Translations under genes and position numbers: made by a program
Source of the DNA: Aaosphaeria pasadenensis
Taxonomy: Eukaryota > Ascomycota > Dothideomycetes > Pleosporales
Length of the DNA: 64,000 nucleotides
Direction of reading: 5' to 3'
NCBI GenBank assembly: GCA_022813625.1
Contig: JAKLMB010000001.1
Span: 124,001 to 188,000, forward strand
The notes under the pieces: model-generated
Databases searched by the model: none
What the model was told of the DNA's origin: nothing
What the model saw: only the letters and a program-made list of their open reading frames with translations
Shown here: positions 10,103-20,037 of the stretch, in pieces
How the letters are laid out: every line of letters starts with the position of its first letter
Position numbering within the stretch: the stretch's first letter is position 1

Positions 10103-12712
10103 TCATCGTTGATACACGGGCAGTGTCTCGCTAGGTGAACCATTGCCATTAGTCCTTGCGGGGCGCATGGCCCCAACGAGGCCTTCGTCTTCCTCGTTCA
10201 ACAACGGGGCAGAGGCCGCGACCGGCTGGTTTTCTGTCCCAGTCACCGGCGGCGCAGATGATGTGGCTTCTCCTTCTCTTTCTTCGGGCGGTGCGCTCCG
10301 CTCTAATTCCAGTCGCCGTCTTTGTAACTCTTGTTTATCATCCGTTGGATGCACGCGCGAGGACGAAGAGGGACTGTATTCTGGTGCAGGACTGTGCGGC
10401 TGGAGAGATGGGGTCGCCCTGGCGCCGTTCGTTTCCCCGCCCTCTATACTCGCGGTTGCCGGTAGAGAATCCACCTGGTGTGCGTTGATGGTTCTTGTAG
10501 AACCGTTGGTTACAGTCCGTGACTCATCTGTGACTCGTCTTTGAATTATCGGTATCGAAGTAGTATGTAGTGGAAATTGTGATGATGTTGGAGTTGGGGT
10601 ATAAGGTGAAGAAGGTGAGGCCGGCCCGAAATGTGATGGCTGCATCGATGACGACGATGCTTCAGGGGGGAAATAGGGAGGCTGTTGCTCGTCCTCCTCT
10701 GGCAGCACAGGCGCAGAAGGTCCAATCCCAGTGGGTACATTGGATGGTGAAGAAGGGCCTGCAACGACTGGGGGTTGCGACGGTAGGAGCCGAGCTTCGG
10801 CTCGCCTCAGCCGTTCTTTTTCTGACAAACCTGATTCAAATCCCTCGCCGTTCGGAGGCATCGGAGGTGGAGGGGCCGGCTGGTAAGGCAATAGGCCCGG
10901 GTCGCCTCCTGGATACATGGTGTTGTCGTAGTAGCCCAAAGGATAGTTTTGATCGTAGCCGTAAGAATCGTAGTACTGCCCATCCTGATCATACCCGTAG
11001 TACCCCTGACCGTCGGTACCATCAGCTGCTCGCACATTTCCGTTGGGGTCGCTTGGGAAGTCGCCAACATCTGGCTGGACATCAAAACTCGCGTCGGGTT
11101 GTTGTCTCCGCTTGCCGTTGCGTTCGCTATCCTTAGTGCCGATGATGACTTCAAAAATGCATGAAACTACACTCTTCTCACGCCGTATCGCATCGGTGTC
11201 GACGAAATTACCACCCCAGGTTGAGAAAATGCCACCTTTTGCTTCCTCTGCAACCTGTCCACCAACGGTGGGTGCAGGACCCCCTAGACCCGCAGAGATC
11301 ATGCGATCGAGACCTGTGAGCTTTCCCTGGATGTCGACTACGACCTCGATAAAATATTTGAAGCTGATCATGGCACCTGGAACATTTGATATAGTAGGAA
11401 AGGCTTCGTCGGGAACGCGGACAGAGCATTTGACTTCGGCACTCAGGGTCCTCGGATCAACGAAAAGCGGAGCGAAAGACTGCGAAAGATCTTTGCGAAA
11501 TAGATGACTGGATCCGGCCGATGAAAGGGACAAACCGCCGAGGCCTGTCCTTGACTTGGGATAATAATCCTCGGATTTCTGTTTGTCGCCCTTGCTATTA
11601 GCTAGGACGGGTAGAGCAGGGTGCATGTCAACTCTTGCTTGTCGGTATAATGTGATGATGATACCCTTTAAACTTCGGACATGCTTAGTATGGTTAACTG
11701 ATATCGTGATTGGTATTTGATCTCCGCGAAGGAACCCTCCTTTGAGGACGTCGATGGTCGCCGTAATGATCTTCCCCTTGAATGTAGACCGACTCCCACT
11801 TTGTGAGCTGCCTCCGTCGACCGTAGTATTGACCGAGCGGATGCCGTACTCGGTTCCGGATGCGTTACCACTGCTAAACTGGCTTTCGAAACTTGTGTCA
11901 CTCGGCGCGGGGCTACCAGGGCCGTCGCTCTCCTCCGGGACGCCATTGAGTTCAGAAACTCTTCCATTACGACCCGAATCGGAAGTACCCGGGGCCTGCT
12001 GTGAGCTCTCTGTGATTGTGGCTGGACGTTTGCGAGCACTTGGTTTCTTGCGAGCCCTTCGGCTGATAGGCTCTAACGAAATAACACGTGGTTTCGGTTC
12101 GGGAATAGGCGCTATATCGATCGAATCCATGAGATACACTTTCGAGTCGCATGAAGTCGTCGGCGATATCGTAGTTGGACGCGTCAAAGTAGATGTCAAC
12201 ATGTAGGATATCGTTCCGCGCTCAAAATCAATGCTGCTTGGCAGCCCTTTGGTGGGGAATTCCAATTCAAAATTGAAGTGGTAGAGACCCTCCTGTAGCC
12301 TTCCCTCTCCACAAAGAACTGCCTCATCTTCAAATAACGATGCAAAGCCGTTTCCAAAATAGCTTCCGCCCTTCTTTCCCTTTCCCGAACCGACAGTGGT
12401 ACTGTAGTTCCGATATGCGTCGCCCGGAGAGTTCGGATTTTTGAAAACCTGAGCGTATCCATGGAGGGAGATGACTAGATGCGTGATGCGCAATGGTTTA
12501 AGGACCTTTATAATTACAGCGCCACTGATTATGTCTCCGGGAGCATATTGGCGGTGCGGATCGTCGGGCTGTATGTAGAAATCGGTGAAATTACGCGTCT
12601 TCGATTGTAAAGGGGATTTCAGTCTGGCCAGCAGTGACCTGCCCGATAACGAACCGGACGAGGTTGAGCTACCGCGTGCCGGGCTTGAAGTCATGACCTT
12701 TGCGCCACGCAC
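10103..12712 (-). CDS. palF: PalF/Rim8-type arrestin of the ambient-pH pathway
   Basis: Arrestin-like adaptor that, in the family, binds the tail of the plasma-membrane pH sensor PalH and links its ubiquitination to ESCRT and PacC activation at alkaline pH. Single exon, 869 aa (the Aspergillus protein is of similar size). The N-terminal arrestin domain (about residues 44-215) begins FTDFYIQPDDPHRQYAPGD and carries NGFASLFEDE, GEGRLQEG and RGTISYMLTSTLTRPT, followed by PKPRVISLEPISRR, all characteristic of PalF. The C-terminal arrestin domain spans about 310-545 (GDQIPITISVNHTK, ISFKYFIEVVVD). The remaining tail is Pro/Ser-rich and disordered and ends LPVYQR. The first ATG (12712) is used; a second in-frame ATG follows six codons later. 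5' leader sequence probably extends several hundred bases beyond. Confidence 0.9.
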   Translation of the reverse strand: MRGAKVMTSSPARGSSTSSGSLSGRSLLARLKSPLQSKTRNFTDFYIQPDDPHRQYAPGDIISGAVIIKVLKPLRITHLVISLHGYAQVFKNPNSPGDAYRNYSTTVGSGKGKKGGSYFGNGFASLFEDEAVLCGEGRLQEGLYHFNFELEFPTKGLPSSIDFERGTISYMLTSTLTRPTTISPTTSCDSKVYLMDSIDIAPIPEPKPRVISLEPISRRARKKPSARKRPATITESSQQAPGTSDSGRNGRVSELNGVPEESDGPGSPAPSDTSFESQFSSGNASGTEYGIRSVNTTVDGGSSQSGSRSTFKGKIITATIDVLKGGFLRGDQIPITISVNHTKHVRSLKGIIITLYRQARVDMHPALPVLANSKGDKQKSEDYYPKSRTGLGGLSLSSAGSSHLFRKDLSQSFAPLFVDPRTLSAEVKCSVRVPDEAFPTISNVPGAMISFKYFIEVVVDIQGKLTGLDRMISAGLGGPAPTVGGQVAEEAKGGIFSTWGGNFVDTDAIRREKSVVSCIFEVIIGTKDSERNGKRRQQPDASFDVQPDVGDFPSDPNGNVRAADGTDGQGYYGYDQDGQYYDSYGYDQNYPLGYYDNTMYPGGDPGLLPYQPAPPPPMPPNGEGFESGLSEKERLRRAEARLLPSQPPVVAGPSSPSNVPTGIGPSAPVLPEEDEQQPPYFPPEASSSSMQPSHFGPASPSSPYTPTPTSSQFPLHTTSIPIIQRRVTDESRTVTNGSTRTINAHQVDSLPATASIEGGETNGARATPSLQPHSPAPEYSPSSSSRVHPTDDKQELQRRRLELERSAPPEEREGEATSSAPPVTGTENQPVAASAPLLNEEDEGLVGAMRPARTNGNGSPSETLPVYQR

Positions 12713-13783
12713 ATTATGCGGCTATCCGCCTTGCTCTGGTGTGATGTTTGGATACCACGCACAGTGCCGTATAGCGGGACTCCACTGTCCTTCTTTCCAG
12801 CTCTTTCGAAAGTTTAATATATGCTCCAGGCACAGGCGAACGGCTGGGAGAGCGCGATACGTCCGCGGAGCGGCGGCAGGCCAGAAGGACGGATAAGGAT
12901 GTTATATAGGACGATACTTGGTGCGACGTTCAAGTAGGTAGACGTTCGGCGCGCGTGCGAGAGTGGGGAGAGGTGTAGTAGCAGTAGGTGCGAGGTTGAG
13001 AGATTGCTGTTTTCTGGGAAGGAGCGCGAGGGGTCGATAGACGAAGGCGCGCGAGTGTATCAAGTCTACCGGGGCAGGATCCGAGACGAGAACGCAAACA
13101 CAGGCGGTCAGTAGAATCTAAAAGCCGTGAAGAGGTTGTCAGCATTGCGGATGATGCGATAGCAGAGTGGTGGCGATCGAACGGTCCACACGGAAGGGTA
13201 GCGATAGTGGATGTGGCTATGCTGGGTGGTGGAGTCGATCAAGGGCAATGGCGACAACGTCGACGAGCGACAGGGACAGCAACGCAAGGTCGGGTTGGCA
13301 GAGAGGGTAGCTTGGTAGTGTTCGCGAGACGCACAGTCCAGTGCCATCAAAATCAACAAAAGAATACGAGGTGTAGGATACAATAGCACTCAAAGTTCCG
13401 AATTGCGCGATGTTGACGTCGAAGGAAGCACTCACGGCTTGGCTTTGCCAAGGAGGCCAAAGGATCTCAAGATAGAGCGGAGGGGAGAACCGTGATACTA
13501 GCGGCAATGAAAAGGTTTGGAGAGTAATTACCTAATATTGCTGGTCCGAATTGTTCGAATTATCAAGCCGATATGTACCCAGGTAGCGATATAGGACATG
13601 CGTAGGGAGAGGAAGTGAGAGAAGGAGAGGTTGATTGCACGCAATGAATGAAGAGGAGGATCGAAGAAGTTGAAAGTAGGAAAGGGAAGATTTGAAGGAG
13701 CGTCTGCGAGGGAAATAATGGGATGGGATGGGATGGAAGGGAAGGAGAGCCGTAGGGTGCCTCGTAGCCTGTAGGGTAGGTTA

Positions 13784-13811
13784 GGATAGGATAGGATAGG
13801 ATAGGATAGGG
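13784..13811. repeat. GGATA pentanucleotide tandem repeat
   Basis: About five and a half tandem GGATA units. A related GGGAT run lies about 60 bp upstream (from about 13719). Confidence 0.85.
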
Positions 13812-14142
13812 TACGAGTAGGGGTGTCTCGTAGTTAGTTCCGTAGGCAAGTAGGCAAGTATCTTCTCCGTACCTGTAAAGTAATCAAGTAATAAGTACGG
13901 AGTATACAGTAGTGGACAAACATGGCTAGTTATGAGGGACGGTAAGATTATGTCTCTGATGGGTTATAGTCCCTCTAGAGTCTCTCCATCTGTGAACTCT
14001 CCCACGCAGGACTCTTAGTTCTATGGCTACTACCCCTGCCGTCCACACCGTCTGATCGTATCCTGTCGTATCATAACTCGTGGTCTGGTCTACTCCATAC
14101 ACGATAGCTACCTACCTAGACTCTGTGTACGTCCATACGTCT

Positions 14143-14168
14143 GTATTATTATTATTATTATTATTATT
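14143..14168. repeat. ATT trinucleotide microsatellite
   Basis: About eight tandem ATT units in the palF-hsp30 intergenic region. Confidence 0.9.
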
Positions 14169-14418
14169 GTAGCGTGGTAGCGTGGAACCCATGGTCCCGA
14201 AAGGGGGATCTAGGGACCTTCATGCCCGATCCCATGCGGATCCGTCTCATTCTAGCAGAGTGCTGCCAGCCAGTCAGCCTACACTCTTGCTTTGATGCAT
14301 CTCCGAAGCACCTCCTAGTCGCTGTCGTCGTCGTCCTTGTCCTCCTCGTGGTCGTTGTCCCTCCAGCTGGTAGTCCCTCCAGCTGGTAGTGCAGCCACCG
14401 AGTACGTACGTACTTACA

Positions 14419-14433
14419 TACCTAGGTACCTAG
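14419..14433. repeat. TACCTAGGTACCTAG palindromic motif
   Basis: A palindromic 15-mer, found again exactly at 52752-52766. Both copies are intergenic. Confidence 0.7.
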
Positions 14434-15566
14434 TTACCGGCGACCGCAAGTACTCGTAAGTTGGTGAATTGCAAATACCTTTCCACGGCGGCACAAAGGA
14501 CTCCATCCACCCAGCTGCAGATCAGTCGCAGCCACTCCTCATCCTCATTATTATTATTGCAATGATAATGCTCGCTGTACTAGCGAATGGCGTCCTTTTC
14601 TTCCTTTGTTTGACTTTATGATACTCGTAGCGCGATATCCGTTTCAGAAGGCATAACAGGCGATTCAAGTGATATCCATCACCGGGCTTTGGGCGGTGGC
14701 TTTCCTCACCCTGTCCGTCTACTCGTCCCCTCCCCTGCCCTGCGTAAACCGGATGATGCTCAAGCCTTCAAGGGGGGTGACTTTCATCAGGGATGGCTGC
14801 AGTAACCATCCGCACATCCCGTCGCGCAGAGAGAAAGAGGAAGATAACTGTTCTTGCGAATGCTTATTCTTGTAACCCGCACAGCCGTACACCCGTAAAC
14901 GCACATGCGCGAAAACATGGGACGGGAGCCCAACAAACCAAAAGAAAAAAAAACCATGATAATACAAGCTCGCCTACGCCAGCAAGCAATAAAGTCAACC
15001 CGGGAGTAGAATCCGCGCCATTGTGTGTGTGTTATGCGTGGCCCGCATTCCCACCAGAGTTCGTCATGCATGGTCGTTGCACCAGTCACCCACATTATTG
15101 AGTGGACTCAGTACATACATGTAATAGTGGAGGGAGGGGGGCAGGAAGAAGGAAGCGGGAAAGGGTCTCGAACTCGCCGTCCATTTTTTTTGTTTGCTCT
15201 TCCTTGCCTTTGTCTGCCTGCCACTGCTTGCTTGACTGCTTGCTTTGACTTGGCTTTTGTGGCAAGCTTTTCCATCAAAAGGCTTGTCTCTGACTACCTG
15301 GTCAATGCCAAACTCTCTTCTGAGGGGTATCAACTAATTAGTAGTTCTTTCAGTTAAACACTGCTGTCAGCCCAAATGATCCCCCTACCAATCAATCCTT
15401 TCAATCCCTTCACCCCCTCTCCACTCCCTCGCGTGCTCTAGTCATCAATCATCATATGACATCCTTTATCGTGTCACCCACGAATAATAATCAATAGTGG
15501 TGGATGGCCCAACCTTGTATTATTTACGGGGTACGGAGCACATAGGAAGTAATTATAACATGTATC

Positions 15567-15582
15567 TACGGAGTACTCCGTA
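15567..15582. repeat. Perfect 16-bp palindrome TACGGAGTACTCCGTA
   Basis: Fully self-complementary. Partial copies (TACGGAGTA or TACTCCGTA) recur in many intergenic spaces of the window. Confidence 0.85.
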
Positions 15583-16203
15583 ACCGGGTACAGTTCAAGT
15601 ATGCAGTGTATTTTTATCCTCGCTTGCGTACTACAGTACTTTACCCATGCCGCGTCTATATATTGAGTGCACGATTATCTTATGTGGCAACAATGTAGCA
15701 TGCAAACTCCACTCATTCCAAACATGATTGTGTCACCAAATCATACATGCAAGATCGACAGTGCAAATTGCAAAACGGAGTGGTGACGGCCCGAACAGAT
15801 CATGTCTGACTGGTGTCGGCTAACTTGCCCTTACTGTGTAAATTAGGGTGGTAGCTTACGACACAAAATTGATGTCTATCACACAGCACATGGTCATTGG
15901 ATTTGGAATTTCAACAGAGATAAGGAATCGATGTTGTTGTCGATTTTGTTTTGTTATTATCTTTAAATTAAACTAAAGATTGCTGAGTCGAAATGGCGAT
16001 ACAGAAAAGTTTATATAGGTTTTACAGTTAAAAGTTTTCAAAACTTCAAAAAAAGGAATGCAGGTAAAAGATCCAAGACACCAATTTCTCCTCGCTCATG
16101 CATGCAATTTCAGATCTCATAACTCGTCAGCAAGCAACTTTGAAAGCCCCAGCGCTCGATTTTCTACTTTGAATGGCTTTACTTTGGTCTTTGTCTTTCT
16201 TTT

Positions 16204-16902
16204 TTACTCGATGCTGATCTTGCGCGGCTTGGGGGCTTGGGCCTTGGGGACCACGATGCTGAGGATGCCGTTCTTGAGGCTTGCCTTGACGGCATCTTGA
16301 TCGATGCGGGCCGGGAAGTTGAAGGAGCGGTGGAACTCGCCGACCGAGCGCTCGCTCACCCAGTACTTGGGTTCATTTGCATCCGTCTTCGCAACTTCTT
16401 GCTCTGGCTTCTTGGCCACCCGTGTCTCGGTGTCGGAGGCGGTCTTGGTGGTTTCGGCTCCTTCCTCTTCAACAGTTGGCTTGTGGTAATGTTCTGTCTG
16501 TTTGTCGGATCCCTCGAGCAGGTTCTCGGTTTGCGGGCGGGTGCCCTCCTCGCGGACCGTCTCATGGCGACCGGAAATGGTCAAGGTGTTGGCGTCGGTC
16601 CATTCGATGTTGATGTCCTTCTGCTCGATGCCGGGGAACTCCCCGTGGAGTTCGTAGGAATCCTTCAGCTCCTTCACATCGAATTTGGGAGAGAAGGAGC
16701 GGATGGACTGGTCAGCATTGCGGAACGCATGGCGTTCATACTCGTCCATCAAGCGGAAGAGAGGAGAGAACTCCTGAGTGAATCGTGGGAAGAGAGACAT
16801 GGCTGCTTTGGTGTTGGTGTAAGGTCGAGTTGTAGTAGTCGATTTCGTGATTCGATTGAGCTGTGTTGGAACTCGTCGAAGAGTTGTGCGCAGTGATTGC
16901 AT
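16204..16902 (-). CDS. hsp30: Hsp20/alpha-crystallin small heat-shock protein (Hsp30 type)
   Basis: ATP-independent chaperone that holds unfolded proteins during stress. Single exon, 232 aa. The alpha-crystallin domain runs from about residue 70 to the end (FDVKELKDSYELHGEFPGI, LTISGRHE, then FHRSFNFPARIDQDAVKA and LKNGILSIVVPKA). It is split by an acidic insert of about 60 residues, as is usual in fungal Hsp30 proteins. Usual fungal Hsp30 proteins start at MSLFPRF, which here is Met35 (ATG at 16798-16800). The upstream 34 residues are rich in Arg, Thr and Ser with almost no acidic residues, resembling a mitochondrial presequence. The start is therefore ambiguous and two products are possible. 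A TATA box, a heat-shock element and a CRE lie upstream. Confidence 0.93.
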   Translation of the reverse strand: MQSLRTTLRRVPTQLNRITKSTTTTRPYTNTKAAMSLFPRFTQEFSPLFRLMDEYERHAFRNADQSIRSFSPKFDVKELKDSYELHGEFPGIEQKDINIEWTDANTLTISGRHETVREEGTRPQTENLLEGSDKQTEHYHKPTVEEEGAETTKTASDTETRVAKKPEQEVAKTDANEPKYWVSERSVGEFHRSFNFPARIDQDAVKASLKNGILSIVVPKAQAPKPRKISIE

Positions 16903-16973
16903 AGAAGATGGTAAGCTTGATTGTTGTTGTTGCTGTTGTTCTGATGAGCAGACTTGAAAGGGAGAATCAACGT

Positions 16974-16982
16974 CCTTATATA
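16974..16982 (-). promoter_or_regulatory. TATA box of hsp30
   Basis: On the minus strand the sequence reads TATATAAGG, about 75 nt upstream of the first ATG (16902) and downstream of the heat-shock element. Confidence 0.6.
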
Positions 16983-17090
16983 CAGCGAAGATGACAGCAT
17001 AGAAGCTACATGATGTTTCTGGTCATCATCCTTTTGACGTGGCTCGAAAGTGGGCGAAATGTGAAGAAGTTCGGAGAAACCTCGGCAATG

Positions 17091-17098
17091 TTCTAGAA
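17091..17098 (-). promoter_or_regulatory. Heat-shock element TTCnnGAA
   Basis: TTCTAGAA, a tail-to-tail pair of Hsf1 half-sites, about 190 nt upstream of the hsp30 ATG. A further looser GAA/TTC cluster lies at about 17063-17080. Confidence 0.6.
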
Positions 17099-17111
17099 GA
17101 TGCTAGATATC

Positions 17112-17127
17112 ACGTCATGTGACGTCA
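17112..17127. promoter_or_regulatory. CRE octamer TGACGTCA with an extra half-site
   Basis: A full CRE (17120-17127) preceded by an inverted ACGTCA half-site two bases away (17112-17117). It is a plausible bZIP (Atf/Cre family) site just upstream of the hsp30 heat-shock element. Confidence 0.5.
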
Positions 17128-17652
17128 AACAAATATCATGCTAAGACCACAACATTGAGAAGAAATGCATGGAAGATGTCGATTACAATATGTTTTCTTG
17201 ATCTTCCGCGATTCTTCACCAGTACCCAATGATCATCGGAGCCAGAGCCCTTGGACCCCAACCGTGGATGTTGCTAGAATTTTCGTTCCAGCGGACGATA
17301 GGCGCCAATGGCTGTTCACAATTCTCTCTGAAAGATGAATCCCTTACTATTCAATTAGGTGGTTTGGCATAACCTGACATCGGTCAGGTTTTCGTCGAGG
17401 CCGCTAGACATCCAAACAGAGCCAACGTCTTTCGTGGCACTACCATCTGTTTGGTAGCTTTGCGAGGGCCAAATCGAAAGACAGAGTCCTCCAGAGACCA
17501 TACAATTCATGGGAGTTGCACGTGTCCTCGTTCGAAGTCCGTTTGTTGAAGTTGCACGTCGGCCCCGTGCTTGGTGGTTACACGGCCCCAAAGCCATCAA
17601 CTCTTTCCCCCCTCTCGAACCATGGGGTGGTTCAAATTAATGAATCGCAGGA

Positions 17653-18015
17653 CTAACGATGTATGTCTCGTATGCTGGGGTCCTGGTAGGTCTCCAATTT
17701 CCTGTGACCGTTACGCAGCAGATATTCAATTGTTCCAAAGTCCTTTTTGTTGATGGCTGTGTTTTGTCGGAATTGGTCCCTGCATCAACCGATCAGACAG
17801 GATGTACACGAGGAAAGCAACTGCATACAGCTTTTTTGTAACATTACTTACCTTGCAAACTGGCGAAAATTTGCCCGCGTATCCTATGTACTTGTCAGCG
17901 GCGATTTGGTATGAGTGGCCATGTGTATTCCAACCGAAGGTTTCCCTCGTATAGCTCTGATACATTGTCTGTACAGAGACAAGACATCCTTCTGAAGTCC
18001 AGATAACTTTGCCAT
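17653..18015 (-). CDS. SDH6: Succinate dehydrogenase assembly factor 1 (LYR protein)
   Basis: Mitochondrial-matrix LYR-motif protein that helps mature the iron-sulfur subunit of respiratory complex II. The gene is in three short exons and would be missed by single-ORF methods: 18015-17935, 17883-17852, 17779-17653 (79 aa, normal length). Exon 1 gives MAKLSGLQKDVLSLYRQ, with the LYR tripeptide at about residues 14-16. Exon 2 gives ANFRQFA; exon 3 gives DQFRQNTAINKKDFGTIEYL, then LLRNGHRKLETY, and ends IHR plus TAG. Introns are 51 and 72 nt. Intron 1 uses a weak donor (GTTGGA) with a CTGAC branch; intron 2 uses GTAAGT. Phases match and the conserved family blocks appear in order. Confidence 0.92.
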
Positions 18016-19176
18016 TGCACTTGGAACTACCACCGACGTCGCTCGGGAGTCGAAGCCTTCCACCAAAGTCTTGTTGTGTCGAGACGTCAGGAGTCTCGGC
18101 GTTGTAGCTATTTTAGACCTCCGATTGGGGCCGAGCTTCCTTGGAGTTCATTCAACCGAGGAAGCTAGTGATGTTTGACATGGCAATCGAACGTCAATCT
18201 CTAGATCCAAACACAGTGTTCCTTCACACCAACTGGCCTTCCGCATTATCAGGCAATATTTTCTGAAGAAGGAGATACCCCCCATGCACATTGAAAGTTA
18301 GACTGTTTGACGATCGTATACACCGATGTCGAGCGCCAGACTCCTCAACATTGCACCAGGGAGCATGCATTATTGTGGGAAATGATCTTGCGGTGTCGCT
18401 ACGCAATGTCGAGGAAAGTACGGAGTATTGAGTAAAGAGCTGACCTCAGGGTGCTTCTCTTATTACCGGTAATCGATGAGCACTCGTTTGATTGTGACTG
18501 TCCACATACCGTCCAGTCCTCTGGTTTTTTAATCGCCCCCAGAAGGACCCCAAGCTCGGATGGTCGACCATTCCAAGGGCATGGGTCACACATACGCCAA
18601 GGCAGATTCTCGCTAGGTGGCTGCTACAACTCTCAATTCCTGTCATGGACATCTTCGAAATACCGATGAACGCGTCAGCGTAGCGTCAACAGCCTGGATG
18701 GTGGTGGCACGCAAACTATCAAGGCGCACCTGTGGTGAGACACATGTTGACGCCGTCTAAGCGAAGTGCGTAATCGTGAGCCATGGTCCACCAGTAGATG
18801 TTGTGGTTAGTTCAAGTCTATCAGAAAGAATTTACATGCTGATTTCTAGATCTGACGAACGACCTGGAGATGTTCTCATACACAAAACAATACATCGATA
18901 TCTTACACAAAGCTTCCCAGTTAAGTACATACATATGACTCAATAACCCCCCACAAGGAAACTCAACCTACGGTATCATTGGCGTAGAGGAATAGCTATA
19001 CTTGATTGACTTTGGCATCCAGATGGCAATGTTATGTCCAATCAATAGGCGACCGTCGGCAAGTACCTCCATTATATATAAGAGCTGTAGTCATAGCGTT
19101 GGGTGGGTTGAAGGATGATGGCGAGCCACACTTCCACCCTGGCATGGTGGGATGTCTGATCCCAACTTGCCCACGG
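18016..19176. other. Intergenic region, nothing recognised
   Basis: The SDH6 promoter lies at the left end; the right end holds the 3' region of the gene at 19177. A TACGGAGTA motif occurs at 18419-18427. No supportable gene. Confidence 0.55.
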
Positions 19177-20037
19177 TCACTGCCGAGCCGTGAAAAGTTT
19201 CTCAAAATTACCGACAGCATTCTCTCCATGATCAGGATTGTAGGGATAGTAAGCTGAAAAAGGGTTCGGCGACGTCGGCTCCTTATATCCTTCGACCTCT
19301 CGCTCATCCGTGCCCTCAGAGGCCGGTGGAGGTGTGTGTCGTGGGGTGAATACCGGGGTGGGAACCGAGAAGGATCGTTGCTCCCTACGTGTATCGATGT
19401 CTTCTTCGTCCTCGGTCACTTCAGTAACAGAGTATGTTGGGTGGCCGATCGCCGAATGATATTCTGATGACACAGTATAAACTGTTAAGGAATCAGCAAA
19501 AGGTATCAAAAATGGGCAAGAATGGATGTGAAGGGGGTGAGCACAGCAATCAAGGATGAGTTCTACATTCTCACCCTGATCTGAGAAACAGCTTATTGGT
19601 AAGGCCAACATACCGGAATTCCCACTCTGAGGTTGTCGATCTCTTCGCTCAAGATAGCGTCGAACATCTTCATGCCTCAGATATGGCTCGGAATTGAGGC
19701 GCATACTGGGGTGATTGTGCGATGTTGTCGGGTTGGGCGTTGATCTAATGCGAGCCGGGCCACATGGACGATCTGGAAGTTGATGGCACTGAGCTTGTTT
19801 GGGCAATGTCGATGTGCGGCGTAGAGGCGACCGTTCCCCGTCTTCATCCTCGCTAAGATCAATCAGGGGCGGATAAGTCTCTTTTGTGTCACGAAACAGG
19901 CCCCCAAATCCAGCGATATCATTCCACCGGAATGCTTCATTCAGCCCCGGCGACAGAGGAAACTCTGTAGATTGCGAGGCGGAACGGTCTACGTTCTTGT
20001 ACACGTAGCGATGCGAATTCTCTGGCCGTGTACTCAT
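19177..20037 (-). CDS. Hypothetical disordered protein
   Basis: Reads as one frame of 286 aa from ATG 20037 to TGA at 19177. Residues about 142-185 (19613-19482) look like a 132-nt intron: donor GTATGT, acceptor TTAACAG, and a hydrophobic, compositionally different translation. Because 132 is divisible by 3 and contains no stop, both the spliced (242 aa) and unspliced forms are in frame. The spliced product is polar, with a conserved-looking start and acidic tracts (DLSEDEDGERS, VTEVTEDEEDID). It has no signal peptide or membrane segment. No family is recognised. The C-terminus NPFSAYYPYNPDHGENAVGN looks ordered. Confidence 0.65.
   Translation of the reverse strand: MSTRPENSHRYVYKNVDRSASQSTEFPLSPGLNEAFRWNDIAGFGGLFRDTKETYPPLIDLSEDEDGERSPLRRTSTLPKQAQCHQLPDRPCGPARIRSTPNPTTSHNHPSMRLNSEPYLRHEDVRRYLERRDRQPQSGNSGMLALPISCFSDQGENVELILDCCAHPLHIHSCPFLIPFADSLTVYTVSSEYHSAIGHPTYSVTEVTEDEEDIDTRREQRSFSVPTPVFTPRHTPPPASEGTDEREVEGYKEPTSPNPFSAYYPYNPDHGENAVGNFEKLFTARQ

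Larger units (their letters stand above)
12713..16203. other. Gene-poor 3.5 kb between palF and hsp30
   Basis: The part next to palF (12.7-13.5 kb) probably holds its promoter and 5' leader. The rest has no supportable gene on either strand. It contains GGGAT and GGATA tandem runs, an ATT microsatellite, a CCTAGG palindrome (14419-14433) and a perfect TACGGAGTACTCCGTA palindrome (15567-15582). Confidence 0.6.
16903..17652. other. Intergenic region between hsp30 promoter and SDH6 3' end
   Basis: The first about 230 bp holds the hsp30 promoter elements. The remainder has no gene I can support and should include the SDH6 3' UTR. Confidence 0.55.

Noticed and set aside
16237..16896. 219-codon + strand frame
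   Set aside because: Antisense of hsp30; the alpha-crystallin domain is on the minus strand.
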